Below, in pieces: positions 54,484-64,000 of a DNA stretch of 64,000 nt. Source of the DNA: Pantoea cypripedii (lineage in GTDB: Bacteria; Pseudomonadota; Gammaproteobacteria; Enterobacterales; Enterobacteriaceae); contig NZ_MLJI01000001.1 in the NCBI RefSeq assembly GCF_002095535.1, forward strand, positions 2,159,832 to 2,223,831. Reading direction: 5' to 3'. How positions within the stretch are numbered: position 1 is the first letter of the stretch; every line of letters begins with the position of its first letter. Under the pieces are notes generated by a model. The model made no database searches. It was not told the DNA's origin and saw only the letters and a list, made by a program, of their open reading frames with translations. A program made the translations under genes and the position numbers.

Positions 54484-55872
54484 TTACAGCGCGCGCAGAA
54501 TGCCTTCTACGCTGGCCTTCGCATCACCAAACAACATTTGCGTGTTGTCTTTGAAGAACAGCGGGTTCTGCACACCGGCATAGCCAGTATTCATAGAGCG
54601 TTTGAAGACGATAACGTTCTGCGCCTTCCAGACTTCCAGCACTGGCATACCCGCGATAGGACTGCGTGGATCTTCCTGCGCTGCCGGGTTCACGGTGTCG
54701 TTCGCACCGATAACCAGTACGGTGTCGGTATCGCTGAAATCATCGTTGATCTCATCCATCTCCAGCACCACGTCATACGGCACTTTGGCTTCCGCCAGCA
54801 GTACGTTCATATGACCCGGCAGACGACCGGCCACCGGATGAATACCAAAACGCACTTTGATACCGCGTGCACGCAGCTTCTCGGTGATTTCCGCCACCGG
54901 GTACTGCGCCTGTGCCACCGCCATGCCGTAGCCAGGGGTGATGATCACTGAGGTTGAAGCTTTCAGCAGCTCGGCGGTTTCTTCGGCATTGATCTCACGG
55001 TGTTCACCGGCTTCTTCGCTCTCACCACCGACGCTGGTGTCCGTACCAAAGCCACCGGCAATCACGCTGATAAATGAACGGTTCATCGCCTTACACATAA
55101 TGTAAGACAGGATGGCACCGCTCGAACCCACCAGCGCACCGGTGACGATCAACAAGTCATTGCTCAGCATGAAACCTGCTGCGGCCGCCGCCCAACCTGA
55201 GTAGGAGTTCAGCATCGAGACCACCACCGGCATGTCAGCTCCGCCGATGGAAGCCACCAGGTGCCAGCCAAAGGCCAGCGCGATGAGCGTCATCAGCAGC
55301 AATGCAAACACCTGCGCCCCAGTGCTTTCCGTGCGGACAAACCACACCAGCAGCGCAAATGAAACCACCAGCGCCAGCAAGTTCAGCTTATGGCGATGCG
55401 GCAGCATCAGCGGACGCGATGAAATTTTACCGCGCAATTTACCAAAGGCGACGATTGAACCGGTGAAGGTGACCGCACCGATAAAGATGCCGAGGAACAC
55501 TTCGGTCAGATGGATGTTTTCCATCACCGCCGACAGGCCCGGTGCGTGGTCGAGGTAGCTATTAAAACCGACCAGTACCGCTGCCAGACCGACGAAACTG
55601 TGCAGGATAGCAACCAGTTCCGGCATTTCGGTCATTTCGACTTTCTTCGCCAGACGGACACCAATTGCACCGCCGATCACCATCGCCAGCAGGATCCAGG
55701 CAACGTTACCGCTGTTGGGGCCAAAGATGGTTGCAAGCAGCGCGAGAGCCATCCCGCTCATGCCAAAAATGTTACCCTGCTTTGAAGTCTCATGTTTAGA
55801 GAGACCGGCAAGGCTGAAAATAAACAGAATCGCGGCAACAATGTATGCTGCAGTGACTAATCCGCCAGACAT
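54484..55872 (-). CDS. pntB: NAD(P) transhydrogenase subunit beta PntB
   Basis: 462 aa, the family length. Nine membrane helices precede the NADP-binding domain III from about residue 290 ([37 protein letters not shown]). With PntA it couples proton import to NADPH formation from NADH. The start is 11 bp after the pntA stop, so pntAB is one operon. Confidence 0.97.
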   Translation of the reverse strand: MSGGLVTAAYIVAAILFIFSLAGLSKHETSKQGNIFGMSGMALALLATIFGPNSGNVAWILLAMVIGGAIGVRLAKKVEMTEMPELVAILHSFVGLAAVLVGFNSYLDHAPGLSAVMENIHLTEVFLGIFIGAVTFTGSIVAFGKLRGKISSRPLMLPHRHKLNLLALVVSFALLVWFVRTESTGAQVFALLLMTLIALAFGWHLVASIGGADMPVVVSMLNSYSGWAAAAAGFMLSNDLLIVTGALVGSSGAILSYIMCKAMNRSFISVIAGGFGTDTSVGGESEEAGEHREINAEETAELLKASTSVIITPGYGMAVAQAQYPVAEITEKLRARGIKVRFGIHPVAGRLPGHMNVLLAEAKVPYDVVLEMDEINDDFSDTDTVLVIGANDTVNPAAQEDPRSPIAGMPVLEVWKAQNVIVFKRSMNTGYAGVQNPLFFKDNTQMLFGDAKASVEGILRAL

Positions 55873-55883
55873 GTTGTTACCCC

Positions 55884-57416
55884 TTAATTCTTACGAAACA
55901 TTTTCAGCATGCGCTGGGTGACAGTAAAGCCACCAAAGATGTTGATACTGGCGATCAGCACCGCGATAAATGCCAGCAGCGTAACCCAACCGCCGTGCCC
56001 CATCTGCAACACTGCGCCAACCACGATAATGCCGGAAATGGCGTTGGTCACGGACATCAGCGGGGTATGCAGCGCGTGGCTGACGTTCCACACCACGTAG
56101 TAACCCACCACGCAGGAGAGCGCGAACACGGTAAAGTGCGACAGGAATTCCGGCGGTGCGACGTTTGCCAGGCAGGCGAACAACACCACGGCCAGTGCCA
56201 GCAGCACAAATTTGCGCCACGGCGATGCCGGTTTTTCTTCAACTTTTTGTTTCGGCGCTGCGGCAGGTTGTGCGGCTTTCGGTGCAGCGGATACCTGAAT
56301 CGGCGGGGCCGGCCAGGTCACTTCGCCGTCACGGATGACCGTCACACCACGAATCACCACGTCTTCGAAATCGACATTGATTTGACCGTCTTTCTCTTTA
56401 CACAGCAGCTTCAGCAGGTTCACCAGGTTGGTGCCATACAGCTGAGAAGACTGGGTCGGCAGACGGCTTGGCAGATCGGTGTAACCAATGATCTTGACGC
56501 CGTTGCTGGTCAACGTGACCTGATCAGCAACGGTCAACTCACAGTTACCGCCGGTTTGCGCCGCCAGATCGACAATCACGCTTCCCGGATTCATGCTGGC
56601 AACCATCTCTTTGGTAATCAGCTTCGGTGCCGGTCTGCCCGGAATCAACGCCGTGGTGACGATGATGTCCACTTCTTTAGCCTGCGCGGCAAACAGTTCC
56701 ATCTCCGCCTTAATAAAGGCCTCTGACATCACTTTGGCATAGCCGTCGCCGCTGCCCGCTTCTTCCTCGAAATCCAGCTCAAGGAACTCGGCACCCATAC
56801 TCTGTACCTGTTCCTTCACTTCCGGACGGGTATCGAATGCACGCACGATAGCGCCCAGACTTCCCGCCGCGCCAATCGCAGCCAGGCCAGCCACGCCCGC
56901 ACCAATCACCATCACTTTAGCGGGAGGCACTTTACCTGCCGCGGTGATTTGACCGGTAAAGAAACGGCCAAATTCATGCGCGGCTTCAACAATGGCACGA
57001 TAACCGGCAATATTAGCCATCGAGCTGAGTGCATCCAGCGCCTGGGCGCGGGAAATACGCGGCACGGAATCCATCGCCATCACGGTGACCTTGCGCGCCG
57101 CCAGTTTTTCCAGCAGTGCCGGATTCTGTGCTGGCCAGATAAAGCTGACCAGGGTGCTACCTGCGCGCGTCAGCTCGATTTCAGCCTCGTCGGGCGCATT
57201 CACTTTCAACACGATATCTGACTGCCACACGTCAGCGGTGTTGCTGATGGTGGCCCCTGCGGCAACAAAACTTTCATCATCAAAGCTGGCACGAATACCT
57301 GCACCCTGCTCGATAGTGACGCTGAATCCCAGCTTGATCAGTTGCTCAACGGTTTTCGGCGTGGCGGCCACGCGCGATTCATTGGCTAACCGCTCTTTGG
57401 GTATCCCAATTAACAT
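55884..57416 (-). CDS. pntA: NAD(P) transhydrogenase subunit alpha PntA
   Basis: 510 aa from the ATG at 57416 (AAAGGAA 7 bases upstream; E. coli 510 aa). The NAD-binding domain I has [23 protein letters not shown] and [18 protein letters not shown], followed by four membrane helices ending in KMFRKN. The linker (about 380-405) is Ala/Pro-rich. It lies upstream of pntB and is divergent from ydgH across about 540 bp. Confidence 0.97.
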   Translation of the reverse strand: MLIGIPKERLANESRVAATPKTVEQLIKLGFSVTIEQGAGIRASFDDESFVAAGATISNTADVWQSDIVLKVNAPDEAEIELTRAGSTLVSFIWPAQNPALLEKLAARKVTVMAMDSVPRISRAQALDALSSMANIAGYRAIVEAAHEFGRFFTGQITAAGKVPPAKVMVIGAGVAGLAAIGAAGSLGAIVRAFDTRPEVKEQVQSMGAEFLELDFEEEAGSGDGYAKVMSEAFIKAEMELFAAQAKEVDIIVTTALIPGRPAPKLITKEMVASMNPGSVIVDLAAQTGGNCELTVADQVTLTSNGVKIIGYTDLPSRLPTQSSQLYGTNLVNLLKLLCKEKDGQINVDFEDVVIRGVTVIRDGEVTWPAPPIQVSAAPKAAQPAAAPKQKVEEKPASPWRKFVLLALAVVLFACLANVAPPEFLSHFTVFALSCVVGYYVVWNVSHALHTPLMSVTNAISGIIVVGAVLQMGHGGWVTLLAFIAVLIASINIFGGFTVTQRMLKMFRKN

Positions 57417-57742
57417 ACTGTTTCCTTTCATCGGTTAAAGGATGAGGGTCTGTAAGCGGCACAGGCTCAGGTAACTGAAACGATGTTTCAGCTACTTATG
57501 AGCGAAATGCGCAATGTAACAAAGTCTTTATAACCTACTGAAAATATGAATAGCGATCCACAGCGATAATGCATACTTATGACATTCACACAAATATTCA
57601 GAAGCTAAGATTGAATGCCACGTTTTGCCACTGCATTTTGGTCATATTAAAAAATTATATGCTGTGCAAAATCGTGTCATGGCGAATTTAGTGTTATTAA
57701 AAACCTTTATTTAACAATACTTTAACTATTGCAGCACTAAGT

Positions 57743-57763
57743 GTTACCAGATTTAGTGGTAAC
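57743..57763. promoter_or_regulatory. GTTACCA-N7-TGGTAAC inverted repeat in the pntA-ydgH gap
   Basis: 7-bp arms around 7 bases. It may be an operator. Together with the palindrome at 57861, it is the only structure I can see in 57417-57956, which otherwise is AT-rich and without genes. Confidence 0.4.
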
Positions 57764-57860
57764 GCGCACAAAAAAACGCCATAGCAGATACTGATGACAG
57801 CCCAATGAATAATCCGGGTAGATTGTCAATCTCTGTCGGATAAATTGGCTGAGACAGGCC

Positions 57861-57880
57861 GATTATTACATGTAATAATC
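57861..57880. promoter_or_regulatory. 20-bp perfect palindrome upstream of ydgH
   Basis: GATTATTACATGTAATAATC, a fully symmetric site with no spacer, 77 bp before the ydgH start. Confidence 0.55.
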
Positions 57881-57956
57881 AGCGGCTAATCTGTTATACA
57901 TCAAGAGTCCAGCACGTTTTCGTACTCATTTTTGCGTAAGGCGAAGGATCATTTTT

Positions 57957-58910
57957 ATGAAGCTTAAGAACACTATTCTGGCGTCCACCTTGTTATCACT
58001 GCTGGCAGCCAATGCGTTTGCTGCGCAGGAACTGACGCCGGAAAAAGCGGCCGCGTTGAAGCCATTCCAACGTATTAATATCACCGGCCGTTTCAACGCG
58101 ATTGGCGACGCTGCAGACGCCGTCTCTAAACGTGCTGACGAATTGGGCGCTGCCTCTTATTACATTCAGGGCATCAACGACAGCAATGGCAACAGCGGCA
58201 ACTGGCGCGTCACCGCAGACCTGTACCACGCGGACGCTCCTGAAGCATCAAAGCAGACTGAATACCTCAGCTACAATGGCGTAAAAGCGCTGCCAAAAGC
58301 AGAAGCTTACCGTCTGGAGCCGTTCGATACCGTTTCCGTCAGCGGCTTTTTCCCCAGCCAGCCGGATGTCAACGACGCCATTTCTAAAGCAGCGAAAGAG
58401 AAAGGCGCGGCCTCCTTCTTTATTGTGCGTCAGATCGATGCTAACAACGGCGGCAACCAGTACGTTACCGCTTATGTCTACAAAGCCGATGCTAAAGAAC
58501 GCAAAGTTCAGAGCCCGAACCTGATCCCTGCTGATTCTGAAGCCGGTAAAGCCGCACTGGCCGCAGGTGGTGCAGCGGCGAAAAACGTTGAGATCCCGGG
58601 TGTCGCCTCTTCAGAAACCCCAACCTCTAAAGTGGGTCGTTTCTTCGAAACACAAACCTCCACCGGTGAGCGTTACACGGTCACCTTAGCCGACGGCAAG
58701 AAAATCCAGGAAGTGAACGCGATTACCGCCGCACAGATGCAGCCGTTTGATAGCGTGACCTTTACCGGTCACTTCGGTTCACCGACTGAAGTGTCTGAAG
58801 AAGTGGCAAAACGTGCCGGTGACAAAGGGGCGAAGTATTATCACGTTACCCGTCAGTGGCAGAACCAGAGCGGCGGCAACCTGACTGTAAGCGCTGACCT
58901 GTTCAAGTAA
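57957..58910 (+). CDS. ydgH: YdgH, triple DUF1471 periplasmic protein
   Basis: 317 aa (E. coli 314). After a Sec signal peptide (cut near AFA-AQ) come three DUF1471 domains, at about residues 36-90, 100-160 and 250-315. Each has a phi-F...GASYY / AASFF / AKYYH-like core. The family founder; its role is unclear but it is linked to envelope stress and invasion in enterics. It is followed by its own terminator. Position next to pntAB is conserved. Confidence 0.93.
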   Translation: MKLKNTILASTLLSLLAANAFAAQELTPEKAAALKPFQRINITGRFNAIGDAADAVSKRADELGAASYYIQGINDSNGNSGNWRVTADLYHADAPEASKQTEYLSYNGVKALPKAEAYRLEPFDTVSVSGFFPSQPDVNDAISKAAKEKGAASFFIVRQIDANNGGNQYVTAYVYKADAKERKVQSPNLIPADSEAGKAALAAGGAAAKNVEIPGVASSETPTSKVGRFFETQTSTGERYTVTLADGKKIQEVNAITAAQMQPFDSVTFTGHFGSPTEVSEEVAKRAGDKGAKYYHVTRQWQNQSGGNLTVSADLFK

Positions 58911-58917
58911 ACCCCAG

Positions 58918-58941
58918 GCAGGGCGGCACCCGTCGCCCTGC
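58918..58941 (+). terminator. Terminator after ydgH
   Basis: An 8-bp stem GCAGGGCG / CGCCCTGC with an 8-base loop, followed by TGTTTGC. Confidence 0.6.
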
Positions 58942-59117
58942 TGTTTGCATAAAAGCTAACCTTCTCTGCATCATCATTCATTGCCTTCCCGTTGCGTACT
59001 CCGTAAAATCTGCCGCCTGATTTTCAGGGTATTCCGTTTTAAACCCGACGATTCGTCGCGTTAATATCCAGCGGAATCCTTTTTACCCAGCATACTCTGC
59101 TGCTCAGGAATGGCGTT

Positions 59118-60509
59118 TTGGATAAAAAATTAGGTCTTAGTGCACTCACCGCGCTGGTGCTCAGTTCAATGCTCGGTGCGGGTGTTTTTAGCCTGCCGCA
59201 AAATATGGCCGCCGTCGCCGGTCCGGCAGCGTTGCTGATTGGCTGGTTAATTACCGGTGTGGGAATTCTGTTTCTCTCCCTGGCGATGCTGTTGCTGACA
59301 CGCCTCAAACCCGAGCTGGATGGTGGTATCTTCACCTATGCGCGCGCCGGATTTGGCGAGTTGATGGGATTCTGTTCGGCGTGGGGATACTGGCTTTGTG
59401 CGGTTATCGCCAACGTTTCCTATCTGGTGATTGTGTTTTCAGCGCTGAGTTTCTTTACCGATACGCCGGACCACGTGGTATTTGGTGATGGAAATACCTG
59501 GCAGGCGATGCTCGGTGCCTCGGTGCTGCTGTGGCTGGTCCATGCGTTGGTGCTGCGCGGCGTGCAAACGGCAGCCAGCATCAATTTGCTGGCGACCCTC
59601 GGCAAACTGGTTCCGCTGCTGCTGTTTGTGGTGCTGGCAGTGATGGCGTTTAACTACGATCGTTTCCGTCTTGATTTCCACGGTTTGGCGCTCGGTAAAC
59701 CGCTGTGGGAACAGGTTAAGCAGACTATGCTGATCACCCTTTGGGTGTTTATCGGTGTTGAAGGTGCGGTGGTGGTCTCAGCCCGCGCGCGTCATAAGAA
59801 AGATGTGGGGCGCGCGACAATGCTGGCGGTGCTGGCCGCGCTGCTGGTTTATCTGCTGGTGACGCTGCTGTCGCTGGGTGTGGTACCGCGCGCGGAGCTG
59901 GCGCAAATGCGTAACCCTTCGATGGCTGGATTGATGCAGCATCTGATCGGCCACTGGGGTGACGCAGTCATCGCCGTCGGCTTGATCATCTCGGTATGCG
60001 GTGCCTACCTGAGCTGGACCATTATGGCCGCTGAAGTCCCGTTTCTCGCCGCGCAATTGGGGGCTTTTCCGCGCAGCATTGCCCGGCAGAACCGCCATAA
60101 CTCCCCCGCTGCCTCGCTATGGCTAACCAACGGCAGCGTGCAGGTGTGTCTGATTCTGATTGCCGTCACCGGCGCGGATTACAACACCCTGCTTACCATC
60201 GCCTCGGAGATGATTCTCGTACCTTATCTGCTGGTCGGTCTCTATCTGATCAAGGTGGTTCGCGGGCAGCAAAAAACCCTGGCGATGCTGACGGGCATCA
60301 GTGCCAGCCTGTACGGTATCTGGCTGTTGTACGCGTCAGGTCCGTTACATCTGCTGCTGTCTGTGGTGCTTTACGCGCCGGGTGTACTGTTGTTTCTGTA
60401 CGCGCGTCGTGGCGGCCGTGCCAGCCAGGCACTGTCACAGCTGGAACGTATCGCTATCGTCTTGTTAATCGCCGCGTCACTGCCTGCCGTATGGCAGCTG
60501 ACGAATTAA
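59118..60509 (+). CDS. ydgI: YdgI, APC-family amino acid antiporter
   Basis: 463 aa (E. coli YdgI 460) with 12 membrane helices. It starts at a TTG (59118), 8 bases after AGGA, giving the family start MDKKLGLSALTALVLSSMLGAGVFSLPQNMAA. It belongs to the basic amino acid/polyamine antiporter (ArcD-like arginine:ornithine) group. The motif AELAQMRNPSMAGLM and AAEVPFLAAQLG are conserved. It is next to ydgH as in E. coli, but folM and ydgC do not follow. Confidence 0.92.
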   Translation: MDKKLGLSALTALVLSSMLGAGVFSLPQNMAAVAGPAALLIGWLITGVGILFLSLAMLLLTRLKPELDGGIFTYARAGFGELMGFCSAWGYWLCAVIANVSYLVIVFSALSFFTDTPDHVVFGDGNTWQAMLGASVLLWLVHALVLRGVQTAASINLLATLGKLVPLLLFVVLAVMAFNYDRFRLDFHGLALGKPLWEQVKQTMLITLWVFIGVEGAVVVSARARHKKDVGRATMLAVLAALLVYLLVTLLSLGVVPRAELAQMRNPSMAGLMQHLIGHWGDAVIAVGLIISVCGAYLSWTIMAAEVPFLAAQLGAFPRSIARQNRHNSPAASLWLTNGSVQVCLILIAVTGADYNTLLTIASEMILVPYLLVGLYLIKVVRGQQKTLAMLTGISASLYGIWLLYASGPLHLLLSVVLYAPGVLLFLYARRGGRASQALSQLERIAIVLLIAASLPAVWQLTN

Positions 60510-60919
60510 TGAGGCTGACCGGGGATGGTCACGCACAGCAGGTCGCCCTGCTGTGTCAGGTTGAGCGGCTTGCGGTATTCCTGATGGATAGCATCAAGCT
60601 GCTCCGCTGACAGCGGATAAGGTAACTGGATATCGAAACGGCTGATGTGCTGCTGTTCAGCCAGGGTGATCAGGCGCGCAATATTGATCTCATCACTGAC
60701 CTGAGTTGAAATGATTTGTAATGCTAATTCTTTCAGATGATCGTCGCTGGCCTGTAGACTGTGCGCTGATTTACGGGTGACCATGCCAAAAATGGGCAAC
60801 ACACCATAAATGGCGTCAACGAAGCTCCAGCGTTTTTTGCACGAGGCGGAAAGGAAATCACTGTAATTGAAGCAGATGCGGTCACTGTATCCGGCTGAAG
60901 CCAGCTCTTTATCAGACAC
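60506..60919 (-). CDS. Hypothetical 137-aa protein
   Basis: 137 aa from a GTG at 60919 with AGGAGG 9 bases before; ATG 60943 would add 8 residues. I do not recognise the family. It is soluble. An N-terminal part has RKSAHSLQASDDHLKELALQIIS and a C-terminal module is RFDIQLPYPLSAEQLDAIHQEYRKPLN, followed by a short beta-rich end. The last 4 bp overlap ydgI. In E. coli this place holds folM and ydgC, so it is lineage-specific. Confidence 0.75.
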   Translation of the reverse strand: MSDKELASAGYSDRICFNYSDFLSASCKKRWSFVDAIYGVLPIFGMVTRKSAHSLQASDDHLKELALQIISTQVSDEINIARLITLAEQQHISRFDIQLPYPLSAEQLDAIHQEYRKPLNLTQQGDLLCVTIPGQPH

Positions 60920-61096
60920 CCTCGCACTCCTCCTGTTTTTCATTACGGTTCCGAACCTTGCGCCACAACGCGCTGCTAATAATGGCACATTTCACGGCCC
61001 GGATACCAGAGAGCAAAGGATATTTCGTGCTGTAGCATAGAGCTCGACAGCTGAAAACGCTATGCTGCTGTCCATACTCACCAGTCACAGTGGATT

Positions 61097-61822
61097 ATGA
61101 ACAAGATTGTATATGTGGAAGATGAACCGGAAGTAGGCGAATTGATCGCTGCCTACCTCGGACGTCATGACATTGACGTGATTGTGGAAACGCGCGGTGA
61201 CCGCGCAGAAGCCACCATTGCTGCCGCCGATCCCGATTTAGTGATGCTGGATATCATGCTGCCGGGCAAAGACGGCATGACCTTATGTCGCGACTTACGT
61301 GCCAGCTGGCAAGGCCCCATTGTGTTGCTGACCTCGCTCGACAGCGATATGAACCACATTCTGGCGCTGGAAATGGGTGCCAACGATTATATTCTGAAAA
61401 CCACCCCACCTGCGGTGCTGCTGGCGCGCCTGCGTCTCCATTTGCGTCAGGCGCATATCGGCCAGCCGGAAGTCACCCCAGCGGTACAAAGTTCGCAGAA
61501 GGTACTGCGCTTTGGCTCGCTGACTATCGATGCGTTGAATCGTCAGGTCACGCTGTTTGAGGAACACATCACCCTTTCCACCGCGGACTTTGACCTGCTG
61601 TGGGAACTGGCCAACCACGCCGGGCAGATTCTCAACCGTGATGCGTTATTACAAACCCTGCGTGGCGTCAGCTATGACGGGATGGATCGCAGCATTGATG
61701 TGGCTATTTCGCGCCTGCGCAAGAAACTGTATGACAGCGCCACCGAGCCGTTCCGCATCAAAACCATCCGTAATAAAGGCTACCTGTTCGCGCCGCAGGC
61801 CTGGGATACCCGTTCCGCATGA
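61097..61822 (+). CDS. rstA: Response regulator RstA
   Basis: 241 aa (E. coli 239): a CheY receiver with the phosphorylated Asp in DLVMLDIMLPGKDG, then an OmpR/PhoB winged helix (about residues 140-235, DRSIDVAISRLRKKLYD...IKTIRNKGYLF). It works with RstB and in E. coli is under PhoP. It overlaps rstB by 4 bp. Confidence 0.95.
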   Translation: MNKIVYVEDEPEVGELIAAYLGRHDIDVIVETRGDRAEATIAAADPDLVMLDIMLPGKDGMTLCRDLRASWQGPIVLLTSLDSDMNHILALEMGANDYILKTTPPAVLLARLRLHLRQAHIGQPEVTPAVQSSQKVLRFGSLTIDALNRQVTLFEEHITLSTADFDLLWELANHAGQILNRDALLQTLRGVSYDGMDRSIDVAISRLRKKLYDSATEPFRIKTIRNKGYLFAPQAWDTRSA

Positions 61823-63126
61823 GAAAGCTCTTTATCCAGTTCTATCTGTTACTTTTCGTCTGCTTTCTGGTGATGACCTTGCTGGTAGGACTGGTGTACA
61901 AATTCACCGCCGAACGCGCCGGACGCCAGTCGATGAACGATTTAATGGCCAGCTCGCTGTTTTTGATGCGCAGCGAGTTGCGCGAGATCCCGCCGCGTGA
62001 CTGGAACAAAACCATCCGCAGCCTCGATCTCGATTTATCCTTTAATCTGCACATCGAGCCGATGAGTAAGTATGAACTGGACGAGCCGGATATGAAGCGG
62101 TTACGTGCAGGCGAAATCGTCGCGCTTGACGATCAATACACCTTCCTGCAACACATTCCGCGCAGCCATTACGTGTTATCCGTTGGCCCGATTCCTTACC
62201 TGTTTTACCTGCACCAAATGCGTCTGCTGGATATCGCTCTGCTGGCTTTTATCGGTATGTCGCTGGCGCTGCCGGTGTTTATCTGGATGCGTCCCCACTG
62301 GAAAGAGATGCTGCGACTGGAAAAGGCGGCGCAGCGCTTTGGGCGCGGTGAACTGGATGTGCGTACCCATTTTGACAGCACTTCCAGCCTGTTCCGCCTC
62401 GGTGTCGCCTTCAACCAGATGGCCGATAACATCAACACGCTGGTTGCCAGTAAGAAGCAGTTGATCGACGGTATCGCCCATGAATTACGCACCCCGCTGG
62501 TACGTTTGCGCTACCGGCTGGAGATGAGTGAAAACCTGAGCGAAAATGAATCTGCCGCGCTGAACCGGGATATCGGCCAGCTGGAAAGCTTAATCGAGGA
62601 GCTGCTGACCTATGCGCGCCTCGACCGTCCGCGTGTCGATCTCACTCTGAAATCTTTTGACCTCGCCGAATGGCTGCGCCTGCATATTGAAGATGTGCAG
62701 GCGGTGAATCCGCAGGCGCAGATCGATCTCGACATTCCGCAGCGTGAAAACTTTGGTGTCGCTGATACCCGCCTGATGGAGCGCGTGCTGGATAACCTGG
62801 TCAATAACGCGCTGCGCTACGCACAACAACGGCTGCGCGTCAGCCTGTGGTTTGATGGCAGTATCGGGTGTTTGCAGGTAGAAGATGACGGTCCGGGTAT
62901 TCCACAGGAAGAACGTGAGCGCGTGTTTGAGCCTTTTGTGCGCCTCGATCCCAGCCGCGATCGTGCTACCGGCGGTTGTGGCCTCGGCCTGGCGATTGTG
63001 CATTCCATCGCCCTTGCGTTGCAGGGCAATGTCACTATCGAGAGCAGCCCGCTGGGTGGTGCCAGTGTTCGCTTTTGCTGGCCGGTTGATCTACCCTTGC
63101 GGGAAATCCCGTCGCGCTTAACCTAA
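61819..63126 (+). CDS. rstB: Sensor histidine kinase RstB
   Basis: 435 aa (E. coli 433). Two membrane helices at about 7-25 and 135-157 flank a periplasmic sensor. It has a HAMP domain, the H-box in IDGIAHELRTPLVRLRYRLE, the N-box LDNLVNNALRYA and the G-boxes DDGPGIP and GGCGLGLAI. It phosphorylates RstA. In E. coli tus and fumC follow; here an M32 peptidase follows 14 bp later and may be cotranscribed. Confidence 0.95.
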   Translation: MRKLFIQFYLLLFVCFLVMTLLVGLVYKFTAERAGRQSMNDLMASSLFLMRSELREIPPRDWNKTIRSLDLDLSFNLHIEPMSKYELDEPDMKRLRAGEIVALDDQYTFLQHIPRSHYVLSVGPIPYLFYLHQMRLLDIALLAFIGMSLALPVFIWMRPHWKEMLRLEKAAQRFGRGELDVRTHFDSTSSLFRLGVAFNQMADNINTLVASKKQLIDGIAHELRTPLVRLRYRLEMSENLSENESAALNRDIGQLESLIEELLTYARLDRPRVDLTLKSFDLAEWLRLHIEDVQAVNPQAQIDLDIPQRENFGVADTRLMERVLDNLVNNALRYAQQRLRVSLWFDGSIGCLQVEDDGPGIPQEERERVFEPFVRLDPSRDRATGGCGLGLAIVHSIALALQGNVTIESSPLGGASVRFCWPVDLPLREIPSRLT

Positions 63127-63140
63127 CAAGGAGTTTCCCC

Positions 63141-64000
63141 GTGTCCTCAGCTTATCAGGAACTTAGCCGCACTTTTCTGCGTCTGTCTCGCTTCGGCCAT
63201 TTAGGCGCTATCGCCGGTGTGGATATGCAAACCACCATGCCTGCCGGTGGCAGCCGCGCCCGTGGCGAGGCCATGGCCGAGCTGAGCGTATTTATGCACG
63301 AAATCCTGACCGATAAACGCCTCGGTGGCTTGTTTGATGCCGCGCAGCAGGAGTCTCTCAATGATGTGGAGCAGGCAAACCTGACGGAAATGCGCCGTGC
63401 CTGGCAACAGGCTACCCTTCTCCCGGCCTCATTAGTTGAAGCCAAATCGCTGGCGGGTTCCCGTTGTGAACACGCCTGGCGTCAGCAGCGTCCGGCGAAT
63501 GACTGGCAGGGATTCGCTGCCAATCTGAAAGACGTGGTGAAACTGAGCCGCGAAGAAGCGCAGCTGCGCGCTGAGGCGCTCGGCGTCTCCCGCTACGATG
63601 CGCTGCTTGACGTGTTCGAACCGGGTATGACCAGCGCTCAGCTTGACCAGACCTTTGGCGAGTTAAAAAGCTGGCTGCCGCAACTGCTGCAAAAAGTGGT
63701 GGCAAAGCAACAGCAGCATCCCGTCACCACGCCGGTCGGGCCGTTTGCTATCGAATCACAGAAACAACTCGGGTTGAGCCTGATGGGCACCCTCGGTTTC
63801 GATTTCAATCATGGCCGTCTCGACGTCAGCGCTCACCCTTTCTGCGGCGGTGTGCCGGAAGATGTGCGTATCACCACCCGTTACAATGAGAATGAATTTC
63901 TCAGCGCGATGATGGGGGTGATCCACGAAACCGGACACGCCCGTTACGAACAGAATCTGCCCCAGCAGTGGCGCGGTCAGCCGGTGGCGCATGCGCGTTC
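63141..64000 (+). CDS. M32 carboxypeptidase Taq-like metallopeptidase (partial, 3' end outside window)
   Basis: At least 286 aa visible, from a GTG at 63141, 7 bases after AAGGAG. It begins MSSAYQELSRTFLRLSRFGHLGAIAGVDMQTTMP, then the M32 hallmark VIHETGHARYEQN (HExxH variant HETGH) near the cut. Family M32 members are zinc carboxypeptidases active on C-terminal residues. The C-terminal half is missing from this window. It lies 14 bp after rstB, so readthrough from rstAB is possible. Confidence 0.9.
   Translation, partial: MSSAYQELSRTFLRLSRFGHLGAIAGVDMQTTMPAGGSRARGEAMAELSVFMHEILTDKRLGGLFDAAQQESLNDVEQANLTEMRRAWQQATLLPASLVEAKSLAGSRCEHAWRQQRPANDWQGFAANLKDVVKLSREEAQLRAEALGVSRYDALLDVFEPGMTSAQLDQTFGELKSWLPQLLQKVVAKQQQHPVTTPVGPFAIESQKQLGLSLMGTLGFDFNHGRLDVSAHPFCGGVPEDVRITTRYNENEFLSAMMGVIHETGHARYEQNLPQQWRGQPVAHAR

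Overview
The window looks like a chromosomal segment of an Erwiniaceae member (Pantoea/Erwinia type, Enterobacterales). The gene content and orders are enterobacterial: dcp/ydfG, ynfA-ynfB-ynfD, ynfK-mlc-ynfL-ynfM, rhaMDAB-rhaSR-rhaT, fnr-uspE, pntAB-ydgH-ydgI and rstAB. Many proteins are nearly collinear with E. coli homologues I know. Spacing differs from E. coli, and accessory metabolic modules sit between the conserved blocks. The genus is an inference; no rRNA or marker gene is present to settle it. I saw no tRNA, rRNA, CRISPR array, prophage or insertion sequence.

Layout. 0.1-10 kb: dcp, then a purine-degradation operon guaD-xdhA-xdhB-xdhC (minus strand), a short unlisted hok/mok/sok-type type I toxin-antitoxin locus, then ydfG. 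10-17.8 kb: ynfA, ynfB, ynfD, a DHA2 drug exporter, a four-gene OsmU-type osmoprotectant ABC importer, a composite palindromic repeat and an NCS2 xanthine/urate permease. 18-26 kb: bioD2(ynfK), mlc, ynfL/ynfM, a small Cys-rich protein, a cytochrome b561, sotB, a DUF1471 protein and a TetR regulator. 26-35.5 kb: a complete L-rhamnose regulon (mutarotase, aldolase, isomerase, kinase, two AraC regulators, transporter) with aldA nearby, which oxidises the lactaldehyde made by RhaD. Between them lie an unknown 107-aa protein and a 32-aa YoaK-like membrane peptide.

35.6-45.4 kb: a peptide/amino-acid group: MHS transporter plus M20 peptidase, LysR, PepT-like peptidase, an orphan periplasmic binding protein coupled to a YbdL-like aminotransferase, another LysR and a chemoreceptor. 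45.6-51.8 kb: carboxylesterase, DoxX protein, YdcJ/HglS-type DUF1338 dioxygenase, and a PcaK-like aromatic-acid transporter divergent from a PcaQ-like regulator. 51.8-64 kb: smrA, fnr with its own FNR box, uspE, pntAB, ydgH, ydgI, an unknown 137-aa protein, rstAB, and an M32 carboxypeptidase cut by the window end.

The window mixes conserved core genes with catabolic modules for purines, rhamnose, peptides/amino acids and perhaps aromatic acids, which fits a plant-associated lifestyle (inference). I found no clearly new multigene system. The best candidates for follow-up are the hok/mok/sok variant with a short mok frame, the binding-protein/aminotransferase unit, the tandem 45-bp palindromic repeat, and several unassigned operators.
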